Positions 27,382 through 36,143 of a stretch of DNA of 64,000 nucleotides are shown piece by piece. The translations under genes were made by a program, and so were the position numbers. The notes beneath the pieces were generated by a model. The model worked only from the letters and a program-made list of their open reading frames with translations. It was not told the origin of the DNA and ran no database searches. Every line of letters begins with the position of its first letter. The stretch's first letter is position 1. Source of the DNA: Pluralibacter sp. UBA7423 (GTDB taxonomy: Bacteria > Pseudomonadota > Gammaproteobacteria > Enterobacterales > Enterobacteriaceae); the NCBI GenBank assembly GCA_002470465.1, contig DKMD01000010.1, forward strand, positions 103,092-167,091, read 5' to 3'.

Positions 27382-29961
27382 ATGTATTCATTCAAAAAGG
27401 CTAGCCTTGCTTTGTTTATTTCCGGCTTGTCTGCTTTTTCTACTCATGCAGAAATGTATTTCCCGATGGAACTTATTTCCATGGGTGGAGAGGGTGCGGT
27501 TGATTTATCGCAGTTTCGTGCAGATGGCTCCCAGTTGCCTGGGGCGTACATGGTTGAAATTTATCTTAACCAGAACTTCATTTCCCGCCAGTCTGTCCGC
27601 TTTGATGCTATCCCTGCTGGCGAAAAGTCCCGGGACGGCACTGGCCTGCTCCCCTGTCTGAATAAGGACATGCTGAATAATGCGGGAGTGAAAGTCGAAC
27701 TGTTTCCGGCACTGATGGCGATGAAGAACGATCAGTGTGTCAATCTGGCGGAGCATGTGCCGGGTGCCTTTACGTTGTTCGATTTCCCTAAAATGCGTCT
27801 GGATCTCAGTGTTCCACAATTGGTTACTCGCAACCGGGCACGTGGTGAAACAGATCCGGCACTCTGGGATGATGGTATTAACGCAGCCCTCATGAATTAC
27901 AGCTTCAGTGGCAGCAACCGTTTCGGCAGCAATAACGATGGCACCAGTTACTTTCTGCGTCTGTCCAGCGGCCTGAATCTGGGAAGCTGGCGTCTTCGCG
28001 ATGACCGGAGCTGGAATTATTATGAAAGCAACTATGGAAAACATCAGCAATGGCAGCGAATGAGAACCTACGCAGAGCGCTCTATTATTCCGCTGAAGAG
28101 CAGCCTTGTTGTCGGAGAAAGCACGACCGGAAGCGATATTTTTGATTCACTCGCATTTCGCGGCGTTCAGCTCGCCAGCGACGATAATATGCTCCCGGAT
28201 ACCCTGCGTGGATTCGCTCCTGTGGTACGTGGAATAGCGGAAAGTAATGCGGAAGTTAGTGTCAGCCAGAACGGATATATTATTTACCGGACTACTGTTT
28301 CACCGGGTGCGTTTGAAATAACCGATCTGAGTCCGATGTACTCCAGCGGAGATCTCGAAGTCAGAGTTAAGGAAGCCAGTGGCAGGATTAATACGTTTAC
28401 TGTCCCTTACACGACGCTTCCCGCCCTGCAGCGTGAAGGGCGTATGAAATACAGTCTGACCGCCGGTCGATACCGTGGCAGCAGCGATAGTTATCAGGAT
28501 CCGTCCTTTGCCCAGGGAACCCTGATGTGGGGACTACCTCATAATGTGACGCTTTACGGTGGAACGCAGTTCTCATCTGAATACCTTGCCGTTCAGTCCG
28601 GAGCAGGCATTAATATGGGCAGCCTGGGGGCCGTATCCGCCGATGTCACGCACGCGAACAGCACGCTAGCTGATGGCACCGAACACAAGGGACAGTCCCT
28701 GCGTTTTCTTTACGCGCATGCCTTTAACCCGACGGGTACTACGTTCCGTCTGACGGGCTACCGCTATTCCACCCGGGGATTCCATACGCTGGATGAAACC
28801 GCCCTGAAAACCATGACAGGTCGGCGAAATGACCATTCCGGGCTTGATGATAATGGGCAACCCGTTGTTGATTCATGGTCTGATTACTACAGTCTCTACA
28901 ATAACCGACGGGCCCGATTTGAGGCCAATGTTTCCCAGTCCCTGGGGGATTATGGCTCTGTCTGGATCACCGGTGTTCGCGAGAGTTACTGGAATACATC
29001 ATCCGGAAACGACTCATTCCGTGCCGGTTACAGTAACTCGATCGGCCCCGTTAACTATTCGGTGAACTACAGCTATTCACGGTACAGAAACGAGAATGCA
29101 CCGTCATACAAGGACCATAACATCAATCTTTCTCTGTCTGTTCCCCTTAACAGGTTGTTCTCATGGTCTTCAGATAAACCTGTCTATGCCACCGTTAATG
29201 GCAGTCGTGACGGTCGCGGCAATGTCAGCCAGCAGTCCGGACTGAGTGGCCAGCTGCTGGAAAACAGAAACCTGGACTGGAACGTCTCTCAGGGTTACAG
29301 CCGTAGCCAGGGAACTCAGGGAACTAGCGGTAACGCCGGGCTGAGATACCGGGGAGGATACGGTAACACCGACCTCGGTTACAGCTACAGCAGTGACTGG
29401 CAACAGATGAGTTACGGTATCTCCGGGGGGGCTCTACTCCATCGTGATGGCCTGACCATCGGCCAGCCGCTCGGTGAAACCAGTGTACTGGTTGCCACGC
29501 CCGGCGTTTCAGGCGTGGGGATCACAAATGAACCTGGGGTATCGACAGACTGGCAGGGCTACACCATCAAACCTTATGCCTCGGCTTACCGTGAAAATCG
29601 CATACAGGTAAATACCCGTGCGCTCGATGACCTGACGGATGTCGAAGACTCGATACTCCGCGTGATCCCTACCAAAGGGGCCATCGTTCGCGCCGAATTT
29701 AAAGCTCGTCGTGGTTATCGGGTGTTAATGACGCTGACTCATAACGGACGTCCTTTGCCGTTTGGGGCAATAGTGGCATCAAAAGATAACAGCAGCATTG
29801 TGGCTGACGGTGGCCAGGTTTATTTGTCTGGCATGGAAGAGAAAGGCGTGGTGACCGCCAGCTGGGGAGAGGATGCACGGCAAAACTGCCAGGCAGGCTA
29901 TCATCTGACTCCGTCAGACGTTGCGGACTCAATCATACGCATTAACGGTGTTTGCCGGTAA
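27382..29961 (+). CDS. Fimbrial outer membrane usher, FimD-like
   Basis: An 859-residue usher: signal peptide (ending THA-EMYFP), N-terminal chaperone-binding domain (MGGEGAVDLSQF), a 24-strand barrel with plug domain (FAPVVRGIAESNAEVSVSQN, 20 residues), and C-terminal domains with RRGYRVLMTLTHNGRPLPFGA and a paired-cysteine end (RQNCQAGYHL...NGVCR). The length is usual for the family. Its ribosome-binding site is weak, as is common for ushers, which are made in small amounts. Confidence 0.93.
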   Translation: MYSFKKASLALFISGLSAFSTHAEMYFPMELISMGGEGAVDLSQFRADGSQLPGAYMVEIYLNQNFISRQSVRFDAIPAGEKSRDGTGLLPCLNKDMLNNAGVKVELFPALMAMKNDQCVNLAEHVPGAFTLFDFPKMRLDLSVPQLVTRNRARGETDPALWDDGINAALMNYSFSGSNRFGSNNDGTSYFLRLSSGLNLGSWRLRDDRSWNYYESNYGKHQQWQRMRTYAERSIIPLKSSLVVGESTTGSDIFDSLAFRGVQLASDDNMLPDTLRGFAPVVRGIAESNAEVSVSQNGYIIYRTTVSPGAFEITDLSPMYSSGDLEVRVKEASGRINTFTVPYTTLPALQREGRMKYSLTAGRYRGSSDSYQDPSFAQGTLMWGLPHNVTLYGGTQFSSEYLAVQSGAGINMGSLGAVSADVTHANSTLADGTEHKGQSLRFLYAHAFNPTGTTFRLTGYRYSTRGFHTLDETALKTMTGRRNDHSGLDDNGQPVVDSWSDYYSLYNNRRARFEANVSQSLGDYGSVWITGVRESYWNTSSGNDSFRAGYSNSIGPVNYSVNYSYSRYRNENAPSYKDHNINLSLSVPLNRLFSWSSDKPVYATVNGSRDGRGNVSQQSGLSGQLLENRNLDWNVSQGYSRSQGTQGTSGNAGLRYRGGYGNTDLGYSYSSDWQQMSYGISGGALLHRDGLTIGQPLGETSVLVATPGVSGVGITNEPGVSTDWQGYTIKPYASAYRENRIQVNTRALDDLTDVEDSILRVIPTKGAIVRAEFKARRGYRVLMTLTHNGRPLPFGAIVASKDNSSIVADGGQVYLSGMEEKGVVTASWGEDARQNCQAGYHLTPSDVADSIIRINGVCR

Positions 29962-29977
29962 CAGAAGAGAGTAAATT

Positions 29978-30499
29978 ATGATGAAAGCGCTCACTAAACT
30001 GGCGATGTCTGTAATCCTGGCTACTGGATTGATATATCCTCCCGCAGCGATGGCTGTTCCGCAATCGGTGTCGATACCCATTTCGGTAACGGTCCTGGCG
30101 GAAACCTGTGAGATTGATGTAAGCAGTCAGGTCTTCACCCTGGCGGATGTTGGTGTACTTCATCTTCAAGATTGGGTTTTTCGGAATGCTATAGATGTTC
30201 CAGTGTCGATAAATTGTTTAGATACAGGTCGTTCGTCCATCAAGATAAAAGTTACTGGAGCCACTGAATCACGAAATATTCTATTCTATAAAAATACGGG
30301 AACGGCAAAAGGAGTTGGTCTTAGTTTTATGAATTCTTATTATTCATCTATTATGACTGGCGAGACAATTTCAGTCCCCCTTACTAATGAAAGGGGGAAT
30401 TACAATTTTAAGGCGGCGTATCATCGTATAGCGCCTGATGAGCCGATTAGTGGTGGGAGTTTTGCATCGTCGGTGACATTAACTGTCATGTACGATTAA
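29978..30499 (+). CDS. Minor fimbrial subunit
   Basis: A 173-residue secreted protein (signal peptide about residues 1-27, ending AAMA-VPQSV) with the two-cysteine pilin fold (ETCEIDVSS and INCLDTG) and a C-terminal beta-zipper strand ASSVTLTVMYD. It is probably a tip adaptor or terminator rather than a two-domain adhesin, being too short for a lectin domain. Its base composition is more AT-rich than the usher, 16 bp upstream. Confidence 0.8.
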   Translation: MMKALTKLAMSVILATGLIYPPAAMAVPQSVSIPISVTVLAETCEIDVSSQVFTLADVGVLHLQDWVFRNAIDVPVSINCLDTGRSSIKIKVTGATESRNILFYKNTGTAKGVGLSFMNSYYSSIMTGETISVPLTNERGNYNFKAAYHRIAPDEPISGGSFASSVTLTVMYD

Positions 30500-31160
30500 T
30501 TCTTATATGATTTCTTCTCCCTCAGCACGAGTACGAGCATATGAACTTCGCTGGGAAACATGGGCAAAGAGTATGCTGAAGAATGCATCTCTGCCTGATA
30601 TCTAATCAATCCAAAATTATTACCGTGTGAAGATAGCAGCCATAATTGATTTATTATTCAGGTGCCTGCACAAGAATAATGACAGTGAAGAAAGATGCGT
30701 TATTTTTCAGACTCATTCACGGAGCAGTAGGTATCTACTCTTTGCTTCACATATACGGGGTTCTCAAATCTTAGAATTGAGTGGATTTTAATAAATATAC
30801 AAGAGGGAAATATGAACGTTACTTTTGCTATTCTTCACTGGATATCTATCAGTAGCAGGAGCGTAGCTTCTGTCACTGTCGTCGACTTTCCTAATAAAAC
30901 TCTATTCCGTGTAACAAAGGAAATGGGCTTGCAGGGATTTGATATAAACCCCAGAGCTCCCCCAGAGCACGCAGTGCAGTATGGAACCATCGGAAATAGA
31001 TGAATGCGGCTTTATGAGCGGCTCGATGAAAAGGTGTATCGAACGATACTGCCTCCGTCAGAGTGCAGTCGTGTATAACCGGTGAAAAATATGGCAAAGG
31101 GGATGGCATAACAATCATGCACCTTTGCCCATTGTCATTCTTTTAAACAAAGGTGTTGCT
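30500..31160. other. Gap with possible small gene scraps
   Basis: There is no convincing gene here. A 63-codon frame at 30812-31003 has an AGAGGG-type site before its ATG, but its product resembles nothing I know and could be chance. The sequence changes from AT-rich to mixed composition along the stretch. Confidence 0.4.
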
Positions 31161-31847
31161 GTGTTGCGAATCTTCTGCTGTACAATCATGATGATCATGT
31201 CTTTCTCATCCTATTGCGTAGAAACATACGTGCTAACCTGCAGTCTCTATTTGCCTCCAAAAATATGGTCTTACAGTGCAGTGCACCCTGGGTACCTCGA
31301 ACCAACCGAACTTCGCCTGTCCACCAGCACTCCGTGCTACGACGTATTCCACGTTTCAGACAAGGGCTCCGTACAACTGAGCCAGACCTTCACCCCCGTG
31401 GACGGCACCAAGAGTTCACGTCGCATCGAGCTCCGCCTCAGCCCTGGCGCATTGGGTCCACTAGGCGCAACATGCCCAACACGCTTCTCCATCCTCGCGC
31501 GTGAACGCACCGGCTTACTTTTCAACCTCGAGACAAACGTGGACTTCGAATTAATTGAAGGTCAGCGGGCTACCATCATAGTCTACAACGGGGAATTCGT
31601 CCCTACAACGCGTGTAGTCATGACTAGTCTGATCACATATGACTTCAACTGGAGCATCCCAAACGTGTCGTTAAAAAACGCAACCATCACTGGATATCCT
31701 ATAGGCGGACGGCGGCCTTCATTAGTAATCGAAAACAATGGTGCAAGCGACTACCTATACGATCGTACCAACGTCACTATAGACCAAGGCCCTCTGCTAG
31801 CCGGCACATACACAGGGTCTGCAACCGCCGTTATGCTGTGCCCTTGA
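31161..31847 (+). CDS. Secreted protein of unknown function, possible fimbrial adhesin
   Basis: I do not recognise this 228-residue protein. It starts at a GTG preceded by AAAGGTG, has a signal-like segment (LRIFCCTIMMIMSFSSYCVE) and a mature part that looks beta-rich with four cysteines (TCSLY, PCYDV, TCPTRF, MLCP). The end, NVTIDQGPLLAGTYTGSATA, resembles the last strands of pilin-fold or spore-coat-U-like subunits. Codons strongly favour third-position C (GAC, TTC, AAC, ACC), unlike the neighbouring fimbrial genes, which suggests a different source. It lies downstream of a chaperone-usher operon that lacks a recognisable two-domain adhesin, so a tip role is possible but unproven. Confidence 0.55.
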   Translation: MLRIFCCTIMMIMSFSSYCVETYVLTCSLYLPPKIWSYSAVHPGYLEPTELRLSTSTPCYDVFHVSDKGSVQLSQTFTPVDGTKSSRRIELRLSPGALGPLGATCPTRFSILARERTGLLFNLETNVDFELIEGQRATIIVYNGEFVPTTRVVMTSLITYDFNWSIPNVSLKNATITGYPIGGRRPSLVIENNGASDYLYDRTNVTIDQGPLLAGTYTGSATAVMLCP

Positions 31848-32183
31848 GCATAAGGTATCACTATAACAACCTGCGGGTGGCAGAGGTGGTGGCCCTCCAT
31901 TCATCAACTTGTGCCATCAGTCCTTGGAACGAGTTGGCCCATCCCCACCCCGGGCCGCCCTAAATTCAGACACAATGTCCGCGCCGGACCTTCGTTGACG
32001 CGTGTCAGATCCGCGTCTTACCCCCAAAATGGTGCAGTCACCCGGATGCCTCCAACCAGGGGCTGTCTACTTGCCCGGCGTAACGGAATGTCACACTCGT
32101 TGCTAGTCGTGCCTCCTAACCCGCAGTGATGACTGGTGCCGCACGACACGGTGAACATCTCTCCGAACCGACAAACTTAGGGT
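31848..32183. other. Non-coding stretch of foreign composition
   Basis: No gene is seen. The stretch is GC-richer than the fimbrial genes, has no open frame with a plausible start, and shares the odd base composition of the preceding reading frame. It ends at the fidL-like stop codon. Confidence 0.4.
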
Positions 32184-32675
32184 TCAGTCGGAACGGGTGC
32201 AATAGTACAGCGGGGTTGTTCCGAGCACTAACAACACCGGCACGCCATTTCCGTCAACTGCCAGTGACAGCGGTAAATCAGTATTCGTTTTCGCGAAAAA
32301 TGGTGGCAGATGCGGGAGGCCTGGATTTTTCTCACCTTCGTCGCCGGAATAGCTGCGGATTTCTGTTGCCGTTAAAAGATAACGACCACGATCTGCCCGG
32401 TACGTGAATGAAATCGAACGATCGATCGTAAAGCTCTTTCCGTTGTCCTGGCCTTCACCATTGATGGCTACCGATCCGTAACCTTTCACCATAAAGCCAA
32501 AATCAAAAACGGCAGTGAACCAGAGTTCACCATGCTTCACTGTCAGTTGGCTTTGGCAGGAGTGGAGTGACGTTCGCGAAGGTAGACGGTTTATCACAAT
32601 CGAGTAAATCAGGGTGGTAATAACAACAGCCGTGAGTACCAGAAGGATATCGATTTCAATTGTGCGTTTTTTCAT
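32184..32675 (-). CDS. FidL-like inner membrane protein
   Basis: A 163-residue protein with one N-terminal membrane segment (IDILLVLTAVVITTLIYSIVI) and a periplasmic domain (LTVKHGELWFTAVFDFGFMV, 20 residues, and RSISFTYRADRGRYLLTA). It is of the FidL type that accompanies MarT-like regulators in Salmonella SPI-3. I chose the ATG at 32675, since the upstream frame lies within the regulator gene. It overlaps the end of the MarT-like gene by 20 bp. Presumably it modulates or stabilises that regulator in the membrane, as ToxS does for ToxR; this is inferred from arrangement. Confidence 0.7.
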   Translation of the reverse strand: MKKRTIEIDILLVLTAVVITTLIYSIVINRLPSRTSLHSCQSQLTVKHGELWFTAVFDFGFMVKGYGSVAINGEGQDNGKSFTIDRSISFTYRADRGRYLLTATEIRSYSGDEGEKNPGLPHLPPFFAKTNTDLPLSLAVDGNGVPVLLVLGTTPLYYCTRSD

Positions 32676-33423
32676 CGAAAGGATCCATGATAATAAATAC
32701 CTGACACTGGCGCGCTTGGGTTGTATACCCTGAACAGGCGAGAAGGCTTTTTCGTTCTCCACCTAAGGCGACAGTAATAAATATAGTCATATTTTCACTG
32801 CAGGTGATTCCAGCACGCTGAAGTAAAAAATTAATTTTATTATCCGTAAGATTGCCTGGAGAACTGTAAATCTGGCATTGCTGCTGTTTGAGAGTATAAT
32901 TTCTGAAAATATTATCTCTTTTTTCGCTGGAGTTTTTCCATATTAAAAAAATGATACAGCAAAATATAATAATAGCCGTCGCTGACAGATATCCGCCAAC
33001 ACTCAAAAAGGAATGCCAGCGATGTTGATTATGTAAAGGGGGAACAGATACAGTCGCGGGAATAATACTCAGTTCGCTGCTGATCCCGATTCCCTTCCGC
33101 GTTACGGTAAAAATCACATCCGGCAGACCGGCCTGTGCCAGAGACTGTCTTAAATGATGCATTGACTGATAAAACGTATTTGGGGTGATATATTGCGAGC
33201 GCTCTTCGCCCCAGGCATAAGTAATGAGATCATTTTGGGGTATCAGTACCCCCCGGTGCTTAATTAAAAGCGCCAGGCATCGACAGGCTGGCCGTTGTAA
33301 TTTTACTTCCTGTTGCAGATTCATGTCCCGAAGAATCGGCTCTTCCGTGGAAAAATACCATCTTCCGTCCAGAATATACTGCTCAGCATCCTGCAAAGAT
33401 GCTGCATCATCGTCTTTATCCAT
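32656..33423 (-). CDS. MarT/CadC/ToxR-like membrane-anchored transcriptional regulator
   Basis: The N-terminal winged helix of OmpR/ToxR type (residues about 10-105: LQRPACRCLALLIKHRGVLI, NDLITYAWGEERSQYITPNT, LRQSLAQAGLPDVIFTVTRKG) is followed by one membrane helix (GYLSATAIIIFCCIIFLIW) and a periplasmic part of about 95 residues with three cysteines. There is no phosphoacceptor domain, so it senses directly through its periplasmic part. The start is the ATG at 33423; a GTG one codon earlier is possible. Together with the FidL-like gene it probably controls the fimbrial genes or the orphan secreted protein nearby. Confidence 0.8.
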   Translation of the reverse strand: MDKDDDAASLQDAEQYILDGRWYFSTEEPILRDMNLQQEVKLQRPACRCLALLIKHRGVLIPQNDLITYAWGEERSQYITPNTFYQSMHHLRQSLAQAGLPDVIFTVTRKGIGISSELSIIPATVSVPPLHNQHRWHSFLSVGGYLSATAIIIFCCIIFLIWKNSSEKRDNIFRNYTLKQQQCQIYSSPGNLTDNKINFLLQRAGITCSENMTIFITVALGGERKSLLACSGYTTQARQCQVFIIMDPFDEKTHN

Positions 33424-33468
33424 CACAAGCTCTTCATGTAACTGGTTGATCTTTTTTACATAAGTTCT

Positions 33469-33491
33469 CTTAGGTTATTATTTAACCTTAG
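33469..33491. repeat. Inverted repeat in the divergent regulator promoter region
   Basis: CTTAGGTTA-TTATT-TAACCTTAG has 9-bp arms with one mismatch. It lies between the divergent MarT-like and PapI-like genes and is a plausible operator for one of the local regulators. Confidence 0.45.
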
Positions 33492-33571
33492 CTAAATCTT
33501 TAGTTGTTTCCACTTTTATCTGTTTGCGTAAAATCGCGCTCAGTTTTCCACATTAGACAGGTGATTTTATT

Positions 33572-33853
33572 ATGAATACCCACTCTCTCAGTCTTAAGGA
33601 TCAGGCCGTACTGCAATATCTTATTACCCGTGCAGCAGAAACGAACGGTGACGGGGTACGCTCCCGGGAAATAGCAGATTCGTGCGGGCTTGATATTTAT
33701 AGCGCACGCTATACGCTCCTGAAACTCACTCGCATGGGATATGTTGTGCGTAACCACGCCGCTGGCGCAAAACGACATTATTGGCTGCCTGTGAAGGACT
33801 CGGTGCCCCCCGTTGTGCATCAGAGGAGCACATACTGCCAGTCAGTAAATTGA
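33572..33853 (+). CDS. PapI/FaeA-type fimbrial winged-helix regulator
   Basis: A 93-residue protein with a winged helix of the FaeA/PapI family: LKDQAVLQYLITRAAE, RSREIADSCGLDIYSARYTL (20 residues) and RNHAAGAKRHYWLPV. PapI works with Lrp in Dam-methylation-dependent phase variation. Here no GATC lies in the 468 bp before the pilin gene, so the target or mechanism must differ. The last 128 bp are antiparallel to the LuxR-type gene. Confidence 0.8.
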   Translation: MNTHSLSLKDQAVLQYLITRAAETNGDGVRSREIADSCGLDIYSARYTLLKLTRMGYVVRNHAAGAKRHYWLPVKDSVPPVVHQRSTYCQSVN

Positions 33854-34319
33854 GCTTCCTTTCCCAGAGGGTAAGGCGCATGGCGAGCTGCGAAAGGTTG
33901 CGTACACCCAGTTTATTTTCTACCTGTGCTTTTTTCCCGTACACGGTTTTAAGTTTGATCTGAAAATGTTCTGCAACGTTGTGTACAGAGTAGCCAGCGA
34001 GCAGCCTGTTTGTCAGATTTATTTCCTTAACAGTAAGGGACAAGGGTTTTCTGGATATGAAAGGGGTCGAGGTATGTTGAGTAATATAGCGGTATAACTG
34101 TTCTGCTGTCATGACGCCATTACAAAGACTGATATAGGAATGTAGCGGATCCATAAAACTCTCTGCTTTATAATTTTGGATCTGATAGCTGGTAATGAAG
34201 GCAAGCAGGTTACCCTCCAGATCAAGTACGTTCATATTGCTTATATTGTCGTCAGTATTATTCTCCAGTAATGTCTGAAGGCCGATTTTTAAAAAATAAT
34301 TTTCAGTATAAATTTTCAT
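33726..34319 (-). CDS. LuxR-type helix-turn-helix regulator
   Basis: A 197-residue protein with a LuxR-type DNA-binding domain (residues about 93-147: LSLTVKEINLTNRLLAGYSV, VAEHFQIKLKTVYGKKAQVE). The N-terminal half lacks a recognisable receiver or autoinducer domain, as in many fimbrial and curli regulators. The region after LAMRLTLWERK is encoded antisense to the PapI-like gene and may be a non-functional tail. It probably belongs to the control circuit of the fimbrial operon. Confidence 0.75.
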   Translation of the reverse strand: MKIYTENYFLKIGLQTLLENNTDDNISNMNVLDLEGNLLAFITSYQIQNYKAESFMDPLHSYISLCNGVMTAEQLYRYITQHTSTPFISRKPLSLTVKEINLTNRLLAGYSVHNVAEHFQIKLKTVYGKKAQVENKLGVRNLSQLAMRLTLWERKLNLLTGSMCSSDAQRGAPSPSQAANNVVLRQRRGYAQHIPCE

Positions 34320-35046
34320 GATTTACATTGCTGCGGATAAGATAGGCCAGAAGGAAAGAGTTTCCTGTTTATTTCAATCATATTCTGACGGTCAAGGCAT
34401 CATATAGATACCCGTAATCAGTTATTAAGACACTCTATCGTATTTCATGACATATGACGACTGAATATAAACCGCGTCACGATTTTCAGGTATTTTTATC
34501 GTAATTGACGGTATTACTCTATTTTATCGGGGTGAGGAGACATTTTTTTCTTTATTTTGTGAGGTGAGAAATCATATTCCCAGTTGATAACTGCCGGGGC
34601 TTCAGCATGCCATCTCCTGACAACTCAGCAAATATTCTCCGGCAGAACCGTTCGCCGTGATACTCGCTGTCACAGCCAGAACAATGCCAGTCGGCCCTGC
34701 GTACTATAATTACATCGCGACAGAAGCCGCCGCCACTCCCGGAAGTGTGCCAGCAACGTCGTCATTTAATATCCATGACTCCTGAATGATTTCATACCTC
34801 CGTGCGTTAACGGAGGCTGCTCTCCTCCCTGCCTATCTGCACTCAGTCACAAAATCTGCATCGCTTTTCTGCCCTTTCTTGACAACCTGAATCAGGAGCG
34901 TCAATTCTTGCTTCACCGATTGAGCAAATGTAGCTGCAATGATAATGAAAAGCTGAATTCTGGATTCCAGATGTTAAACAAAACCACTGCCTCAGTGAAT
35001 TAATCGCGAGGTGGTCATCTTATTCGAGTCACTGAGGATCAGAACT
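34320..35046. other. Gap upstream of the ABC transporter
   Basis: No gene is seen on either strand. The right part holds the promoter region of the transporter: TTGACA at 34879-34884 and a CGATTGAGCAA motif at 34917 that also occurs before rbtD. The left part (34320-34860) looks like decayed sequence. Confidence 0.5.
34917..34938. promoter_or_regulatory. Candidate shared operator before the sugar ABC transporter
   Basis: CGATTGAGCAAATGTAGCTGCA matches the motif before rbtD (45437-45458) at 15 of 22 positions, including the first 11 in a row and the last four. It could bind the LacI-type ribitol regulator; this is inference from similarity alone. Confidence 0.45.
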
Positions 35047-36093
35047 ATGCGTTACCCTACGGTATTCAAAGCATCGCTTATGGCGGCAATAGGTTTCAGT
35101 AACATGGCGCAGGCGCAGGAAGCGGCTACCATTGCTTTTCTGATGCCAGATCAGGCATCCACCCGTTATGAGCAACATGATTTTCCCGGCTTTAAAGCGG
35201 AGCTGACCCGGCTCTGTCAGCAGTGCAAGGTTATCTACCAAAACGCCAACGCCAGCGCCTCTTTGCAACAGCAGCAGTTCAACTCCGCCATTGCCCAGGG
35301 TGCGAAGGTGATTGTACTGGATCCGGTTGACTCCTCCGCCGCGGCAGGCCTCGTGGAAATTGCCCACTCACAAGACGTGAAAGTGGTGGCTTACGACCGC
35401 CCAATCCCCGACAAGCCAGCCGATTTTTATCTCTCCTTTGATAACGAAGGCATCGGCTACGCAATATCCACCTCACTGGTTGAACAACTGAAGGCGACAA
35501 ATGTGCCCGCTGGCGCTGGCGTACTACAGATTAACGGCTCACCGACCGATGCCGCAGCGGGCCTGATTCGCGACGGTATCCACCGCGGGCTAAAGGAGTC
35601 CGGTTACAAAACGTTAGCTGAATTCGACACCCCGGAATGGGCACCGCCAAAAGCGCAAGAGTGGGCTGCCGGTCAGATAACCCGCTTCGGCGATAAAATT
35701 AAGGGCGTCGTCGCAGCGAACGACGGAACCGGTGGTGGGGCGATCGCCGCCTTTAAATCCGGCGGCGTACAGCCAATTCCTCCGGTAACGGGCAACGATG
35801 CAACTATCGCTGCATTACAGTTGATTATCGCCGGGGATCAGTACAACACCATCTCTAAACCGTCGGAAATCGTTGCCGCAGCTGCCGCCAAGGTTGCAGT
35901 GCAGCTGATCAATGGTCAAAAGCCTAAGGCCACCTCCACTCTCTACAACACACCGTCACAGCTCTTTGTTCCGGCGGTGATTACCGCCAAAAATATCAAA
36001 GCGGAAATTTTTGATAAGAAAATCCAGACACCGCAACAGGTCTGTACCGGAGAGTACCAGCAGGCCTGCCAGAAATTAGGGATCCTCAACTAA
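35047..36093 (+). CDS. Sugar ABC transporter periplasmic binding protein, XylF/RbsB-like
   Basis: A 348-residue periplasmic binding protein of the Peripla_BP_4 type with a signal peptide ending AQA-QEAATIAF. Visible are the sugar-family stretches FNSAIAQGAKVIVLDPVDSS, VVAYDRPIPDKPADFYLSFD and VVAANDGTGGGAIAAFKSGG, closest in style to XylF. The ATG at 35047 follows GAGGATC and is preferred over an in-frame start at 35011. First gene of a binding-protein, ATPase, permease operon beside polyol genes; ribitol or a related pentitol is the most likely ligand from context. Confidence 0.9.
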   Translation: MRYPTVFKASLMAAIGFSNMAQAQEAATIAFLMPDQASTRYEQHDFPGFKAELTRLCQQCKVIYQNANASASLQQQQFNSAIAQGAKVIVLDPVDSSAAAGLVEIAHSQDVKVVAYDRPIPDKPADFYLSFDNEGIGYAISTSLVEQLKATNVPAGAGVLQINGSPTDAAAGLIRDGIHRGLKESGYKTLAEFDTPEWAPPKAQEWAAGQITRFGDKIKGVVAANDGTGGGAIAAFKSGGVQPIPPVTGNDATIAALQLIIAGDQYNTISKPSEIVAAAAAKVAVQLINGQKPKATSTLYNTPSQLFVPAVITAKNIKAEIFDKKIQTPQQVCTGEYQQACQKLGILN

Positions 36094-36143
36094 GTCGCAG
36101 CCGGTGCGTTTGCAGACGCACCGACGATAAGAAGGTTTTTACT

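Noticed and set aside
32126..32407. A 93-codon plus-strand frame overlapping the FidL-like gene
   Set aside because: The FidL-like protein has a membrane segment, a coherent domain and a partner gene, while this frame has none of these.
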